NCBI GenBank assembly: GCA_031396205.1
Contig: JANNKH010000080.1
Coordinates: 1 to 64,000, forward strand
DNA from: CAISIP01 sp031396205
Lineage (GTDB): Bacteria > Pseudomonadota > Gammaproteobacteria > Burkholderiales > Burkholderiaceae_C
Direction of reading: 5' to 3'
DNA: 64,000 nucleotides
Below the pieces are notes generated by a model. That model was not told where the DNA came from and ran no database searches. It saw only the letters and a program-made list of their open reading frames with translations. Numbering within the stretch: the stretch's first letter is position 1; the number at the start of each line of letters is the position of its first letter. The position numbers were made by a program, and so were the translations under genes. This document shows, piece after piece, positions 50,392 through 60,078 of the stretch.

Positions 50392-51468
50392 TCAGCTCAG
50401 CAAGGCCTGGGAAAACTCACGGGCATTGAAGGTCTCGAGCTCCTCGAGCTTTTCGCCGATACCGATGAAATACACCGGTATCGGCCGTTCACGAGCGATG
50501 GCAGCCAGCACACCGCCCTTGGCGGTGCCATCCAGCTTGGTGACGATCAGGCCGGTCAGTTGCAGTGCGTCGTCAAAGGCCTTCACCTGGCTCAGCGCGT
50601 TCTGGCCGGTGTTGCCATCGATCACCAGCAGTATCTCGTGCGGTGCGCTTGGATCGGCTTTGGAGATGACGCGCTTTATCTTGCGCAGTTCCTCCATCAG
50701 ATGCAACTGGGTGGGCAGTCGACCGGCGGTGTCGACCAGCACCACGTCCTTGCCGCGCGCGCGGCCGGCAACGACCGCGTCATAGCTGACGGCTGCCGGG
50801 TCACCACCTTGCTGGCTGATGATCTCCACCGTATTGCGGTCGGCCCACACCATAAGCTGTTCCTTGGCGGCGGCCCGGAAGGTGTCGGCTGCGGCCAGTA
50901 GCACCGATGCGCCGCGGTAGCTCAGATGGCGCGTGAGCTTGCCGATCGAGGTGGTCTTGCCTGCGCCATTGACGCCGACGACCATCACGACGGTTGGCTT
51001 GTTTTCTCCAACGATCAGTGGCTTTTCCAGCGGCGTCAGCAACTCGGTCAGGCCCTCGGTCAATAGGCCCTTGACCGCCGCGGGATCCGTGGCCTTGGTA
51101 TCCTTGACTCGGCGTCGAAGGTCATCGAGCAGATGCTGCGTCGCCTTGACGCCGGAATCGGCCAGCACCAACGCCGATTCCAGTTCCTCGTAGAGCGCCT
51201 CGTCGATCCTGGTGCCGGTAAAAACGGTGGCAATGTTCGTTCCGGTGCGGCGCAAGCCCGCGCGCAGTCGACTGGTCCATGATGCGCGTGCGGATATGGC
51301 GGCTGGCTTGTCTTCCTGGGTTTGCCCTGGCAACGAAAATCGCACCGTGCCGGCGCGCACGACGGAAGGCGGGAGGGTTTCGGGCGCCAGGGTGGTGGCG
51401 TCCGGCACGACCGTCTTGTCCGGGTCTGGAGCGATGGGTGGGGCTTTTTTGCGAAAGAAACTGAACAT
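50392..51468 (-). CDS. ftsY: Signal recognition particle receptor
   Basis: The 358-residue GTPase has an acidic, Pro-rich N-terminus, an N domain, and the G domain with GVNGAGKT at residues 165-172, DTAGR near 245 and TKLDGTAKGG near 310. FtsY docks the SRP-ribosome complex at the membrane for co-translational insertion. The N-terminal acidic region is short compared with E. coli FtsY, as is normal in beta-proteobacteria. It is divergent from the M16 peptidase pair. Confidence 0.96.
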   Translation of the reverse strand: MFSFFRKKAPPIAPDPDKTVVPDATTLAPETLPPSVVRAGTVRFSLPGQTQEDKPAAISARASWTSRLRAGLRRTGTNIATVFTGTRIDEALYEELESALVLADSGVKATQHLLDDLRRRVKDTKATDPAAVKGLLTEGLTELLTPLEKPLIVGENKPTVVMVVGVNGAGKTTSIGKLTRHLSYRGASVLLAAADTFRAAAKEQLMVWADRNTVEIISQQGGDPAAVSYDAVVAGRARGKDVVLVDTAGRLPTQLHLMEELRKIKRVISKADPSAPHEILLVIDGNTGQNALSQVKAFDDALQLTGLIVTKLDGTAKGGVLAAIARERPIPVYFIGIGEKLEELETFNAREFSQALLS

Positions 51469-51497
51469 TTGGAGCGCTTGTGGAGTCCGACCATTTT

Positions 51498-52892
51498 ATG
51501 AAACGTTTTCTGACCTGCCTCTCGCTGCTTGCCAGCTGCGCATCTTGGGCCCAATCGGCCGAACCGGTCACCCGATTCTCGCTGGCCAATGGCATGGAGG
51601 TGATCGTCCAGCCCGAGCGGCGCGCGCCGACGGCCGTGCTTATGCTGTGGCTGCGGGTCGGGTCGATGGACGAGGTGGATGGAACCTCGGGCGTGGCCCA
51701 TGTGCTGGAGCACATGATGTTCAAGGGCACGCCCACGGTGGCCGCCGGCGAGTTCTCGCGTCGCGTGGCGGCGCTCGGCGGGCGCGAGAACGCCTTTACC
51801 GCGCGCGATTACACCGGCTATTACCAGCAGATCCCCGCCGCCCGATTGCGCGAGGTGATGCAACTGGAGGCCGATCGTTTCGCCAACAACCGGTGGGCTG
51901 ACTCGGAGTTCGACCGCGAGATCGAGGTGGTGAAAGAGGAACGCCGCCTGCGCACCGAAGACAACCCGCGGGCCCAGCTGTACGAATCACTCAATGCCAC
52001 CACGTTTGTCGCGTCGCCCTACCGCCGACCAATTGTGGGATGGATGAACGACCTCGACGCCATGACGGCCGACGATGTGCGCGCCTTCCACCGGCGCTGG
52101 TATGTGCCGGCCAACGCGGCGGTCGTGATCGCCGGCGATGTCGATGTGGCCCAGGTCCGTCAGTGGGCCGAACAGACCTACGGCGCGATTGCGCGCGATG
52201 CGCAGCCAACGCGCAAACCGCGCCTGGAGCCGGCGCAGACCGGCATGCGCAGAATCGACATCAAGGCGCCGGCGGAGCAGGCCTATCTGGCGCTGGCGTT
52301 CAAGGTGCCTGGTCTTGCGCCCGAGGTGCTGCGCAATGGCACCAGCGGCGGTGACGGTGACGATGCACTGGCCCTGACAGTGCTGGCGGCAATACTCGAT
52401 GGTTACCGGGGCGCACGGCTCGAGCGCGCTTTGACGCAAGGGCCAGACCGGCTGGCCGACAGCGCCGGCGCGGGCAACGGCCTGTGGGGTCGCGGACCGC
52501 AAGTATTCGTACTCGACGGTGTGCCGGCCAAGGGAAAGACGGCCGAACAGGTCGAGGCCGCCTTGCGCGCCCAGGTTACGCGCATCGCGCGCGAAGGTGT
52601 TTCGCAGGAGGAACTGGCGCGGGTCAAGACGCAATGGGTCGCCTCCGAAGTCTACAAGCTCGATTCCCTGTTCAGCCAGGCACGGGTGCTGGGCAGCAAC
52701 TGGGCGCTGGATCTGCCGCTCGATGCCGGTACGAAGCTGGTGACCTTGCTGCGCCAGGTGAGTGCCGAGCGCGTCCAGGCGGTCGCGGCGCGCTATTTTG
52801 GCGACGACCAGATGACGGTGGCCATCCTGCGACCACAGCCACCGGACCCGACCCGCAAGCCGCGTCCCGCCGCTGGCGCGTCCCGCCACTAG
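51498..52892 (+). CDS. M16 family zinc metallopeptidase, active subunit
   Basis: The 464-residue protein has a signal peptide (residues 1-21) and the inverted zinc motif HVLEH at residues 68-72. The third ligand is Glu147 or Glu148, 75-76 residues downstream, as expected for pitrilysin-type enzymes. A second, non-catalytic M16 domain follows. The start at 51498 gives a clean signal peptide, and an in-frame GTG at 51480 is less likely. The next gene encodes an M16 protein without the zinc motif, so the two probably form a heterodimer in the periplasm. Confidence 0.92.
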   Translation: MKRFLTCLSLLASCASWAQSAEPVTRFSLANGMEVIVQPERRAPTAVLMLWLRVGSMDEVDGTSGVAHVLEHMMFKGTPTVAAGEFSRRVAALGGRENAFTARDYTGYYQQIPAARLREVMQLEADRFANNRWADSEFDREIEVVKEERRLRTEDNPRAQLYESLNATTFVASPYRRPIVGWMNDLDAMTADDVRAFHRRWYVPANAAVVIAGDVDVAQVRQWAEQTYGAIARDAQPTRKPRLEPAQTGMRRIDIKAPAEQAYLALAFKVPGLAPEVLRNGTSGGDGDDALALTVLAAILDGYRGARLERALTQGPDRLADSAGAGNGLWGRGPQVFVLDGVPAKGKTAEQVEAALRAQVTRIAREGVSQEELARVKTQWVASEVYKLDSLFSQARVLGSNWALDLPLDAGTKLVTLLRQVSAERVQAVAARYFGDDQMTVAILRPQPPDPTRKPRPAAGASRH

Positions 52893-52901
52893 GCCAGCAT
52901 C

Positions 52902-54272
52902 ATGATCAATACGCCTTTCGCACGTATCGCACGCATCACCTGCATCGCACTCGCGACCCTTGCTTGCATCCCTTCGGCATGGGCCGTGATTGCGATCGAA
53001 CACTGGACGCAGGCGAGCGGTGTGCAGATCTACCTGGTGCAAAGCCATGCGCTGCCCATGGTCGATGTGCAGATCGATTTTGACGCCGGTGGCCGGCGCG
53101 ATCCGACTGGCCAGCAGGGGCTGGCCAGCGTTACGGCGGCCATGGCCTCGCGCGGCGTGCGCGCCAGCGGCAGTGAGCCGGCGCTGGACGAGAACGGCCT
53201 GGGCGAAGCCTGGGCTGATCTGGGCGCGTCGTTCGGCGCCAGCGCCAGCAGCGATCGCATGGGCTTTTCGCTGCGTTCGCTGACTTATCCGGATCTGTTG
53301 CCGCGCGTCATCCAGTTGGCCGCGCGCCAGATGGGCGAGCCGGCGTTTCCGGCCGACGTGTGGCAGCGCGAACGCGAACAAATGGTGGCATCGATCCGGG
53401 AGTCGGACACCCGTCCTGCCACAGTGGCGTCCAAGGCGTTCGCCTCTGCCGTGTACGGTAGCCATCCCTATGGCTACCTCGCAAGCGAGCAGAGCCTGGC
53501 GCGTATTGCGGTGGCCGACATGCGCGTCATGTACGAGGGCGCTGTCCAGGCTTGCCGCGCCAAGGTATCGATCGTCGGCGATGTCACGCGCGCACAGGCC
53601 GACGCGCTGGTGACCGGATTGTTCGCGCGCGCGGGCCGTGGCCAGGGTGGCGCGCCCTGCACCGTGCTGGCGCCGGTGGCCGAGGTTGCTCGGTTGGAAT
53701 TGCCCGCTGTGTCCCAGTCGATTGCATTCGATTCTGCCCAGGCCCATGTGTTGATCGGGCAGCCGGGCATTCGCCGCAGTGACCCCGATTTCCTGGCGTT
53801 GACGGTGGGCAACTACGTGCTCGGGGGTGGTGGATTTGTCTCGCGCCTGTACGCGCAGGTGCGTGAAAAACGCGGCCTGAGCTACAGCGTCTACAGCTAT
53901 TTTGCACCCGGATTGCACGCCGGTGCGTTCACCGTCGGCCTGCAGACCCGGCCGGACCAGGCCGCGCAGGCGGTTGCGGTGTCGCGCGATTTGGTGGCGC
54001 GGTTTGTGCAGGACGGCCCAACTGAACAGGAACTGCAGGCCGCCAAGTCCAACCTGATCGGCGGATTTGCACTGCGCCTGGACAGTAACCGCAAGTTGCT
54101 CGACAACATCGCCAATATTGCGTGGAACGGCTTGCCCCTGGACTATCTGGACACCTGGACCGCCGCAGTCGAGCGCTTGACGGTTGCCGATGTGAAGGCC
54201 GCATTTACACGGACCCTGCGGCCCGACAGCATGGTGACGGTGGTGGTGGGCGGGCGCGACAAGGCGCCTTGA
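52902..54272 (+). CDS. M16 family peptidase homologue, zinc motif absent
   Basis: The 456-residue protein has a signal peptide ending at about SAWA and two M16 domains. At the position of the HxxEH motif it reads LASVTAAMA, so it cannot bind zinc. It retains the Arg/Tyr-containing C-terminal segment (GGGGFVSRLYAQVREKRGLSYSVYSYF) that completes the partner's active site. It begins 9 bp after the active M16 gene. It is most likely the non-catalytic subunit of a heterodimeric periplasmic peptidase. Confidence 0.92.
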   Translation: MINTPFARIARITCIALATLACIPSAWAVIAIEHWTQASGVQIYLVQSHALPMVDVQIDFDAGGRRDPTGQQGLASVTAAMASRGVRASGSEPALDENGLGEAWADLGASFGASASSDRMGFSLRSLTYPDLLPRVIQLAARQMGEPAFPADVWQREREQMVASIRESDTRPATVASKAFASAVYGSHPYGYLASEQSLARIAVADMRVMYEGAVQACRAKVSIVGDVTRAQADALVTGLFARAGRGQGGAPCTVLAPVAEVARLELPAVSQSIAFDSAQAHVLIGQPGIRRSDPDFLALTVGNYVLGGGGFVSRLYAQVREKRGLSYSVYSYFAPGLHAGAFTVGLQTRPDQAAQAVAVSRDLVARFVQDGPTEQELQAAKSNLIGGFALRLDSNRKLLDNIANIAWNGLPLDYLDTWTAAVERLTVADVKAAFTRTLRPDSMVTVVVGGRDKAP

Positions 54273-54350
54273 ACCAGCTGGCGCGTTGACCGCGCGCCAG
54301 CGTCGCACGACCGGGCAGCTTGTTCGGCTGGGCGGGTTAAGCTCGGCGCC

Positions 54351-55007
54351 ATGGAAAAGAAGCAGACTCCTTTCACGCAACGCAAGCCATCGGACGCCGG
54401 CATTGCCAGCCGGCCTGGCGGTAGTACGCGGGCCGCTGGCGGCTCCCACACGGTGCGCATCGTCGGCGGGCGCTGGAAACGCAGCCGCCTGGGCGTGGTT
54501 GCGTTGCCCGGCTTGCGGCCGACGCCGGACCGGGTGCGCGAAACGGTGTTCAACTGGCTCGGACAGGATTTGACCGGATGGCGCTGCATCGATGCGTTTG
54601 CGGGCACCGGTGCGCTGGGTTTCGAAGCCGCCTCGCGCGGTGCGGACGAGGTGCTGTTGGTCGAGCAGGACCGCGGCCTGGTGTTGCAGCTGGCCCAGGT
54701 CAAAGCGCGCCTGCAGGCCGACCAGGTCCGGGTTCTGCGCGGTGATGGCGTTGCTGCGCTGGCCGGTCTGCCCGCGGGCAGCATGGATGTGGTTTTTCTC
54801 GACCCCCCGTTCGATTCTGGCTTGTTCGATGTGTCCTTGCGTGCGGCAGCGGCAGCGCTGCGCCCGGGCGGGTCGGTGTACCTGGAAGCGCCGGTGCGGT
54901 GGGACGCGGCGATGGCCAGCGTCTGCGGGTTTTTGGTGGTGCGGCATCTGAAAGCGGGCGCGGTGCATGCACACTTGCTGCAGCATGCGAAAACGCCCCA
55001 TGCATAA
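54351..55007 (+). CDS. rsmD: 16S rRNA (guanine(966)-N2)-methyltransferase
   Basis: The 218-residue protein has RIVGGRWKRSRL at residues 36-47, TPDRVRETVFNWL at 58-70, the SAM motif DAFAGTGALGFEAASRG at 81-97, and the catalytic DPPF at 151-154. All match RsmD. Its first 35 residues are an extension rich in Ser, Gly and basic residues, so translation may begin later. It is followed 44 bp downstream by coaD, the usual order in many bacteria. Confidence 0.95.
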   Translation: MEKKQTPFTQRKPSDAGIASRPGGSTRAAGGSHTVRIVGGRWKRSRLGVVALPGLRPTPDRVRETVFNWLGQDLTGWRCIDAFAGTGALGFEAASRGADEVLLVEQDRGLVLQLAQVKARLQADQVRVLRGDGVAALAGLPAGSMDVVFLDPPFDSGLFDVSLRAAAAALRPGGSVYLEAPVRWDAAMASVCGFLVVRHLKAGAVHAHLLQHAKTPHA

Positions 55008-55051
55008 TGCGGCGCATGAGTCGAACTGACGACGGTTCCCTGGAGTGATTC

Positions 55052-55564
55052 ATGCAAAACCAGATCATTGCTGTTTATCCGGGGACCTTCGACCCTATGA
55101 CCCTGGGGCACGAGGACGTCGTGCGCAGGGCGGCGCAACTTTTCAGTCGCGTCATCGTCGCCGTCGCCGCCGGGCACCACAAAAAGGCCATGTTTTCGCT
55201 CGAAGAACGGGTCGACATGGCGCGTGAGGTGGTACGGCCCTATCCCCATGTAACGGTCGACAGTTTCAACGGACTGATGCGCGATTTTGTCGTCGCGGCC
55301 GGTGCCAAGGCGATGGTGCGCGGCCTGCGCGCGGTGACCGACTTCGACTATGAATTTCAGCTTGCCGGCATGAACCGCTCCCTGATGCCGGACGTCGAAA
55401 CCGTATTCCTGACCCCCAGCGACAAGTACCAGTTCATCTCCAGCACCTTCGTGCGCGAGATCGCGGTGCTCGGTGGCGAGGTGGACAATTTTGTCGAGCC
55501 ATCGGTGCTGCGCCGGCTCACCGACAAGGTGAAGGCCCTGAGAGACGCTCAGCCACCGGCTTGA
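55052..55564 (+). CDS. coaD: Phosphopantetheine adenylyltransferase
   Basis: The 170-residue protein has the nucleotidyltransferase motif GTFDPMTLGH at residues 11-20, with the TxGH-type His20, and the later ISSTFVREIA. It adenylates 4'-phosphopantetheine to dephospho-CoA. Its stop overlaps the 3' end of the convergent hydrolase gene by 16 bp. The start at 55052 follows a CTGGAGTG ribosome site. Confidence 0.97.
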   Translation: MQNQIIAVYPGTFDPMTLGHEDVVRRAAQLFSRVIVAVAAGHHKKAMFSLEERVDMAREVVRPYPHVTVDSFNGLMRDFVVAAGAKAMVRGLRAVTDFDYEFQLAGMNRSLMPDVETVFLTPSDKYQFISSTFVREIAVLGGEVDNFVEPSVLRRLTDKVKALRDAQPPA

Positions 55565-56274
55565 ACCGGCATCGGCGGCAACTGCGCCATCCAATCCAGC
55601 AGCAGCGCGTTGACGCGCTCGGGCTGCTCCATCGTCAACATGTGGCCGCAGCGCTCCAGCATCACCAGTCGCGCGTTCGGCAACAGCGCCGCGATTTCCT
55701 CTGAGCATTCGGGCGGTGTGAGCTGGTCGGAGTCGCCGCACACTACCAGCGCCGGGCAGCGCAGGGCGGCAAGATGGCGGCGCGCATCGGGCCGCGCCAT
55801 GATGGCCCGGTTCTGGCGGATCAACTGCTGTGCGCCGGCATGGAGCACGAAATCCAGGTAGCGCCGCACCAGTGCCTGGTCGTCGCAGCGGCTGGCGTGG
55901 AAAGCCAATGGAACATTCGCGCGCAGCACCTCGGCGGCGCGGCCGTCGGCAAACAGCGAGATCGCCGCCTCGCGCAGCACCCGCAGGTCGTCGGTTTCCG
56001 GCCGCGCCGAGGTTCCCAGCAAGGCCAGCCCCCGCATCCGGTGCGGCGCCAGGCGGGCCACCTGCATGGCCACGATGCCGCCCATCGATGCGCCGCACAG
56101 TATCAGATCGCCCGGATGCTCCTCGAGCAGCGTAGTCGCCATGGTCTCGATCGAGTCGCAGCGGGCATGCACATCGGTCACATGCGCGCGCAAGTGGGCG
56201 GGCATGGCGCCGAGTTGCGCCTGCCACATCACGGCGTCCGAAGCCAGTCCGGGAAGCAAAATCAATTGGGTCAT
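55549..56274 (-). CDS. Alpha/beta-fold hydrolase
   Basis: The 241-residue protein has the nucleophile elbow GASMGG (Ser63), a candidate acid in CGDSDQLTPP, and the C-terminal catalytic histidine in CGHMLTMEQP. The fold is typical of esterases and MhpC-like C-C hydrolases. The start at 56274 gives MTQLILLPGLASD, a common family N-terminus; the upstream in-frame sequence overlaps the usp promoter region. It overlaps coaD tail-to-tail by 16 bp. The substrate is unknown. Confidence 0.88.
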   Translation of the reverse strand: MTQLILLPGLASDAVMWQAQLGAMPAHLRAHVTDVHARCDSIETMATTLLEEHPGDLILCGASMGGIVAMQVARLAPHRMRGLALLGTSARPETDDLRVLREAAISLFADGRAAEVLRANVPLAFHASRCDDQALVRRYLDFVLHAGAQQLIRQNRAIMARPDARRHLAALRCPALVVCGDSDQLTPPECSEEIAALLPNARLVMLERCGHMLTMEQPERVNALLLDWMAQLPPMPVQAGG

Positions 56275-56414
56275 TAGCGTACCTGCATGTGGCACGTTCC
56301 GGTATGCCCCCTTGGAGCGACACGGCGTGCGCATGCCCAGTTTATATCCCGCCGCCATCCGCCGACGCGGTATGCTGGGCGCTCACGACCCACGTTCACG
56401 AATGGAGGAGCACC

Positions 56415-56882
56415 ATGAAGATTTTGTTGCCGGTTGATGGATCGGAGCTGTCCCTGAAGGCGGTACAAGTGGCCATGTCGATGCTGCAGCAGGGGCTGGT
56501 GGCCGATGTCGTGCTGGCCAATGTACAGGAGCCTGCCAACCTGTACGAGATGATGACGGCCCCCGACCCCGAAGTACTTGAGCGTGTCAGCCAGGCCGCT
56601 GGCGCCGACATCCTGGCGTCGGCGCAGGCGCTGCTCACGATGGCCAAGGTGGGCTTCGAATCCGAAGTGGCGGGCGGCGACCCGGCTCACACCATCGTCG
56701 ACATTGCCGAGCGCTACCGCTGCGACCTGATCATCATGGGCGCGCGGGGTACCAGTTCGTTGCGCAGTGCGCTGCTGGGGTCGGTTTCCAACGAGGTGCT
56801 GCATGCGGCGAAAATGCCGGTGATGATCGTGAAGGCCGATGAGGAAAGGGAAGAAGCGGACGATCAGAACGAGGGGGAGTGA
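56415..56882 (+). CDS. Universal stress protein (UspA family)
   Basis: The 155-residue protein has MKILLPVDGSELS at the start and the ATP-binding motif MGARGTSSLRSALLGSVSNEVLH near residues 111-133, of the G-2x-G-9x-G(S/T) type. It should bind ATP. The C-terminal 15 residues are strongly acidic (EEREEADDQNEGE), which is unusual for a short Usp. A strong GGAGGAG ribosome site precedes the ATG. It is divergent from the hydrolase gene. Confidence 0.95.
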   Translation: MKILLPVDGSELSLKAVQVAMSMLQQGLVADVVLANVQEPANLYEMMTAPDPEVLERVSQAAGADILASAQALLTMAKVGFESEVAGGDPAHTIVDIAERYRCDLIIMGARGTSSLRSALLGSVSNEVLHAAKMPVMIVKADEEREEADDQNEGE

Positions 56883-56933
56883 GATTGGCGGTTGTGGCCC
56901 ACGACGGGGTGCTGGCAAGCGTGCACCGCGCTC

Positions 56934-58284
56934 TCAGGCCGAGACGTCCAGCCCCAACTTGCGGTAGCTGCATTGCGCCAATCGCTGCAGGCGCAGTGAT
57001 TGCGGTTGCTGGTTGCAGCGCTGCTGCACCAGTTGCTGCACCGCATTCCATTGCCCGGTGCGCATCAGCGCATCGAGGTGGATTTGGTCGAACAGATCGC
57101 GTTGCGCGTGGCTGCCGCCGATCTGCAGCAGTCGGGGCAGCGCCAGTCCCAAGGCCTCGACCGCTTGGGCGTAGCGGCCCTGTGCATGCGCCATCAGACC
57201 CTGTGCGGCCGGCACTGCGACGTGTTGCCAGATGTCGGCGCCTGCCCCTGCACCCGTGTCGCCCTCGACAACCGATGACTGTCGTCTTTCGATGTTGCGC
57301 ATCAAGGTCTGCGCTTCGGGCCGGCCGGCCCGCGCAAGCCCGCGCAAGCCCGTACAGGTACTGCAGGTCCAGGAACGGCAGTACCTGGTCATCCAGTCGC
57401 AGTCGGAGGTGCTCGGCCACATCGTGCCAGCGCTCGCCGACATCGACGCCTGCCAATTCCAGCCGTGCCAACAGGGATACCGCGCCGATCTGGTCCTGCG
57501 AATACGCCTTGACCACACCCCAGACCTGCTGGTCGTAGGTTTGCAGCGCCAGCTCGTCCATACCCAGGTCAATCGCAAACAGCGCCAGGTGCCACCAGTT
57601 GTGGGTGACCATGAAGGAGTTCAGCCCGGTCCAGGTCGGGCTGCTGTGCTGCATGAACTGCAAACCCTCCTGGAGCCGACCCTGGGTCAGCATCACATGG
57701 GCCAGGGCGTGCTGGGCCCAGGGTTCGCGCTCCGTCATGGCCAGGGCCGTGCGCGCGGCGGCCTCTGCCTGCGCCATCCGATGGCACTGCTCCCAGGCGA
57801 ACGCCGCCATGCCGTGCATCTGCGGCACGTCCGATGCGGCGGGCAATGCCGACAGCGCCAGGCGCAACATGCCGGGCGCATCGCCCCGATTGAAACGGTG
57901 GTACTGGCCCAGCTTGACTGAAACCAGGTCGCGCGGATGGGCCAGCGCCTGTTCGTCGTGCAGGCGCATTGCGCGCGCGATATCACCGTCAACCCATGCC
58001 CCGATGGCTGCGACAAACCGGCGCTCGCGCTCGCTGGCCTTGGGCGCTGCGCTCCTGGCCGCGGCCAGGAATGGACCGGCGTTGACCGGACCCTCCCGTG
58101 ACTCGGCAAACATGTGCAGCGCGGCGCAACAGGCCTGCACGATGGCGCTGTCGTCGCGATCGGCTACATCGAGCACATGGACGGCGCGGGCCTCGCAGGT
58201 GATGAATCCCTCGACGAAATCGTTCAGGGCCGGCAGGCTGGCCGGATCGTGCAGATGCACCGGATTTCCCAGGCTGTCGTTCAT
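56934..58284 (-). pseudogene. TTC38-like TPR protein gene, frameshifted by a 10-bp duplication
   Basis: From the ATG at 58284 the frame encodes TPR repeats with ALAHVMLTQGRLQEG and VTHNWWHLALFAIDLG, the features of tetratricopeptide repeat protein 38-like proteins. It stays in register to QYLYGLARA near 57345. There a perfect tandem 10-bp repeat at 57331-57350 shifts the frame. The correct C-terminus (GRPEAQTLMRNIE to LGLDVSA) continues in another frame to the stop at 56934. Deleting one copy restores a 446-residue protein. The recent, simple lesion means it may be revertible or a sequencing artefact. Confidence 0.85.
57331..57350. repeat. Perfect 10-bp tandem duplication causing a frameshift
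   Basis: CGCGCAAGCC occurs twice in direct succession inside the TPR gene. One copy restores a continuous reading frame across the junction (GLARAGRPEAQ). Length 10 is not a multiple of three, so gain or loss of a copy switches the gene off or on. Confidence 0.9.
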
Positions 58285-58422
58285 CGCGCTGTCCTGTTCA
58301 AGGTCGGCGTCAATCCGCGTTGGTGCGCCAGACGATGGTCCCGATGGCGAATCCTGCGGGCAACAGACATCCGGCAGCAGCGCGACTGCCACAGGATGTC
58401 CTGTTCACGGACGCAGCGCCTG

Positions 58423-59919
58423 TCAACTCCAGGACATGACCGAAAGATCGTTGGCAAAGGTCGGCATGTCTTTCCACAGCCCCTTGAGCCTCTTGTCGGC
58501 GACGGTCGGCAGTTGTGGCTGGAACAAAAAGCCGTTGACCGCATCATTGGCCAGCATCTGCTGGGCCTCACCCAGCAGCTTGGCGCGCTCGTCCGCACGT
58601 GGTGCATTGTTGATCTTCTTGTACAGCTCGTTGAACTTCGGGTTGTTGTAGCCCCAGTAGTAGTCAGGGTTGGCGTAGTTGCCGAGGTCAAACGGCTCGA
58701 CATGCAACACGATCGTGAGGTCGAAGTCTCCGGTCTTGAAAGGGCCGCTGAGCCATTGCGCCCATTCGACGTTCTCGATCTTGGCGATGATGCCGATCTT
58801 GGCCAACTGGGCAGCGATTACTTCGCCTCCCTGGCGCGCGTAGGAGGGCGGTGGCAACTTGAGGGACAGGTTCAGTGGGGTCTTGACGCCGGCCTCGGCC
58901 AGCAATGCCTTGGCCTTCTCGATATTGAAAGGATTGATGCCGGTGGTGTCGATGAAACCGGGCAAGCCGCGCACATAGTGGCTGCCGATGGGGGCACCAT
59001 ACCCGTCAGCCCCACCTTCGACCACGGCCTTGCGGTCGATGGCCGCCAGGATCGCCCGGCGCACGCGTACATCGTCGAGCGGCTTTTTCTTGTTGTTGAT
59101 TGTGAGAATCGTCTTGCCCTGCGAGTTGCCGATCAGTACCTGGAATTTGGGGTTGGCCTTGAATTGCGGTACGGCCCGCGTGCCGATGCGTGGAAAAGCG
59201 TCCACGTCGCCAGCCAGCAGGGCGGCGGCCTGGGCGGCGGGGTCACTGATGAAGCGGAACGTCACCTTCTTGAGTTTGATGGCGGCCGCATTGTGGTAGC
59301 CATCCCACTTGGTCAGCACAACCGATGAGCCCTTGTTCCAGGTCTCAACCTTGTAGGGTCCGGTGCCGATCGGCTTGGTGGCATTGGTCTCGGCGCTCTT
59401 GGGCTCGACAATGGCGGCGGTGCCCAGGCCCATGCCGAACAGGAAATTGGGATCGAGTTCGGTGTTCAGGATGACGACCGTATGCTCGTCGATCGCTGCC
59501 ACGCGCGCCAGGGACGCAAACTTTCGCTTGTCCTTGTTGATGCTTTTCTCGGCCCCCGCGCGCTCAAACGAAAACCTCACCGCGTTGGCATTGAAGGGCT
59601 CGCCATTCTGGAACTTGACGCCCTTGCGCAGTTTGAATGTATAGGTCTTGAGATCAGGCGATACTTCCCAACTCTCTGCCAGCAGCGGTGACACCGTGCC
59701 GTCCTGGTTGATCTTGGTCAGCGTCTCGTACACGTTGTACAGCGTGACTTCGGAAATGGACTGCGCTGCGCCACCGGTCGGGTCCAGCCCGGGTGTCGGT
59801 TCGAGCGCCATGCCGATCGTCAGCGTGTCCTTCCTCGACTGCGCCTGGGCGGCAAAAGGAACCTGAGCCAGCGCGGCGCTGGCAACGGAGGATGTTAGTA
59901 CGGTGCGGCGATTGACCAT
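58423..59919 (-). CDS. Dipeptide/oligopeptide-type ABC transporter binding protein (SBP family 5)
   Basis: The 498-residue protein has a signal peptide ending at about AAQAQ, then the family 5 segment PLLAESWEVSPDLKTYTFKLRKGVKFQNGEPFNA and GTGPYKVETW. These match DppA/OppA-like receptors for peptides, nickel or other organic ligands. It lies 159 bp downstream of the second ATPase gene on the same strand, so it is the last gene of the importer operon in this window. The ligand is unknown. Confidence 0.92.
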   Translation of the reverse strand: MVNRRTVLTSSVASAALAQVPFAAQAQSRKDTLTIGMALEPTPGLDPTGGAAQSISEVTLYNVYETLTKINQDGTVSPLLAESWEVSPDLKTYTFKLRKGVKFQNGEPFNANAVRFSFERAGAEKSINKDKRKFASLARVAAIDEHTVVILNTELDPNFLFGMGLGTAAIVEPKSAETNATKPIGTGPYKVETWNKGSSVVLTKWDGYHNAAAIKLKKVTFRFISDPAAQAAALLAGDVDAFPRIGTRAVPQFKANPKFQVLIGNSQGKTILTINNKKKPLDDVRVRRAILAAIDRKAVVEGGADGYGAPIGSHYVRGLPGFIDTTGINPFNIEKAKALLAEAGVKTPLNLSLKLPPPSYARQGGEVIAAQLAKIGIIAKIENVEWAQWLSGPFKTGDFDLTIVLHVEPFDLGNYANPDYYWGYNNPKFNELYKKINNAPRADERAKLLGEAQQMLANDAVNGFLFQPQLPTVADKRLKGLWKDMPTFANDLSVMSWS

Positions 59920-60078
59920 GGTTGTATTCCTTTCAGTGAATCAGTCGATGAGCGCAAATGCCTGCGCTGCCAGTGTCAGACAATAGCATGACGGTCGTTG
60001 TACGGGTAGCGATCGGGATCATGGAAATCCCTTGCTGCGGCCACGGACATCACCTAAATCGGCGCAGACCGGTTGCGT

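Noticed and set aside
51987..55001. A 1004-codon open frame on the minus strand opposite the M16 genes and rsmD
   Set aside because: It is antisense to three genes with clear families and signal peptides. Its composition (rich in Arg, His, Gly, Gln) is typical of a GC-rich shadow frame, and it has no recognisable domain.
56734..57330. The C-terminal continuation of the TPR gene in its original frame
   Set aside because: After the 10-bp duplication this frame becomes arginine-rich and non-family-like and runs over the usp gene. The true C-terminus lies in the other frame.
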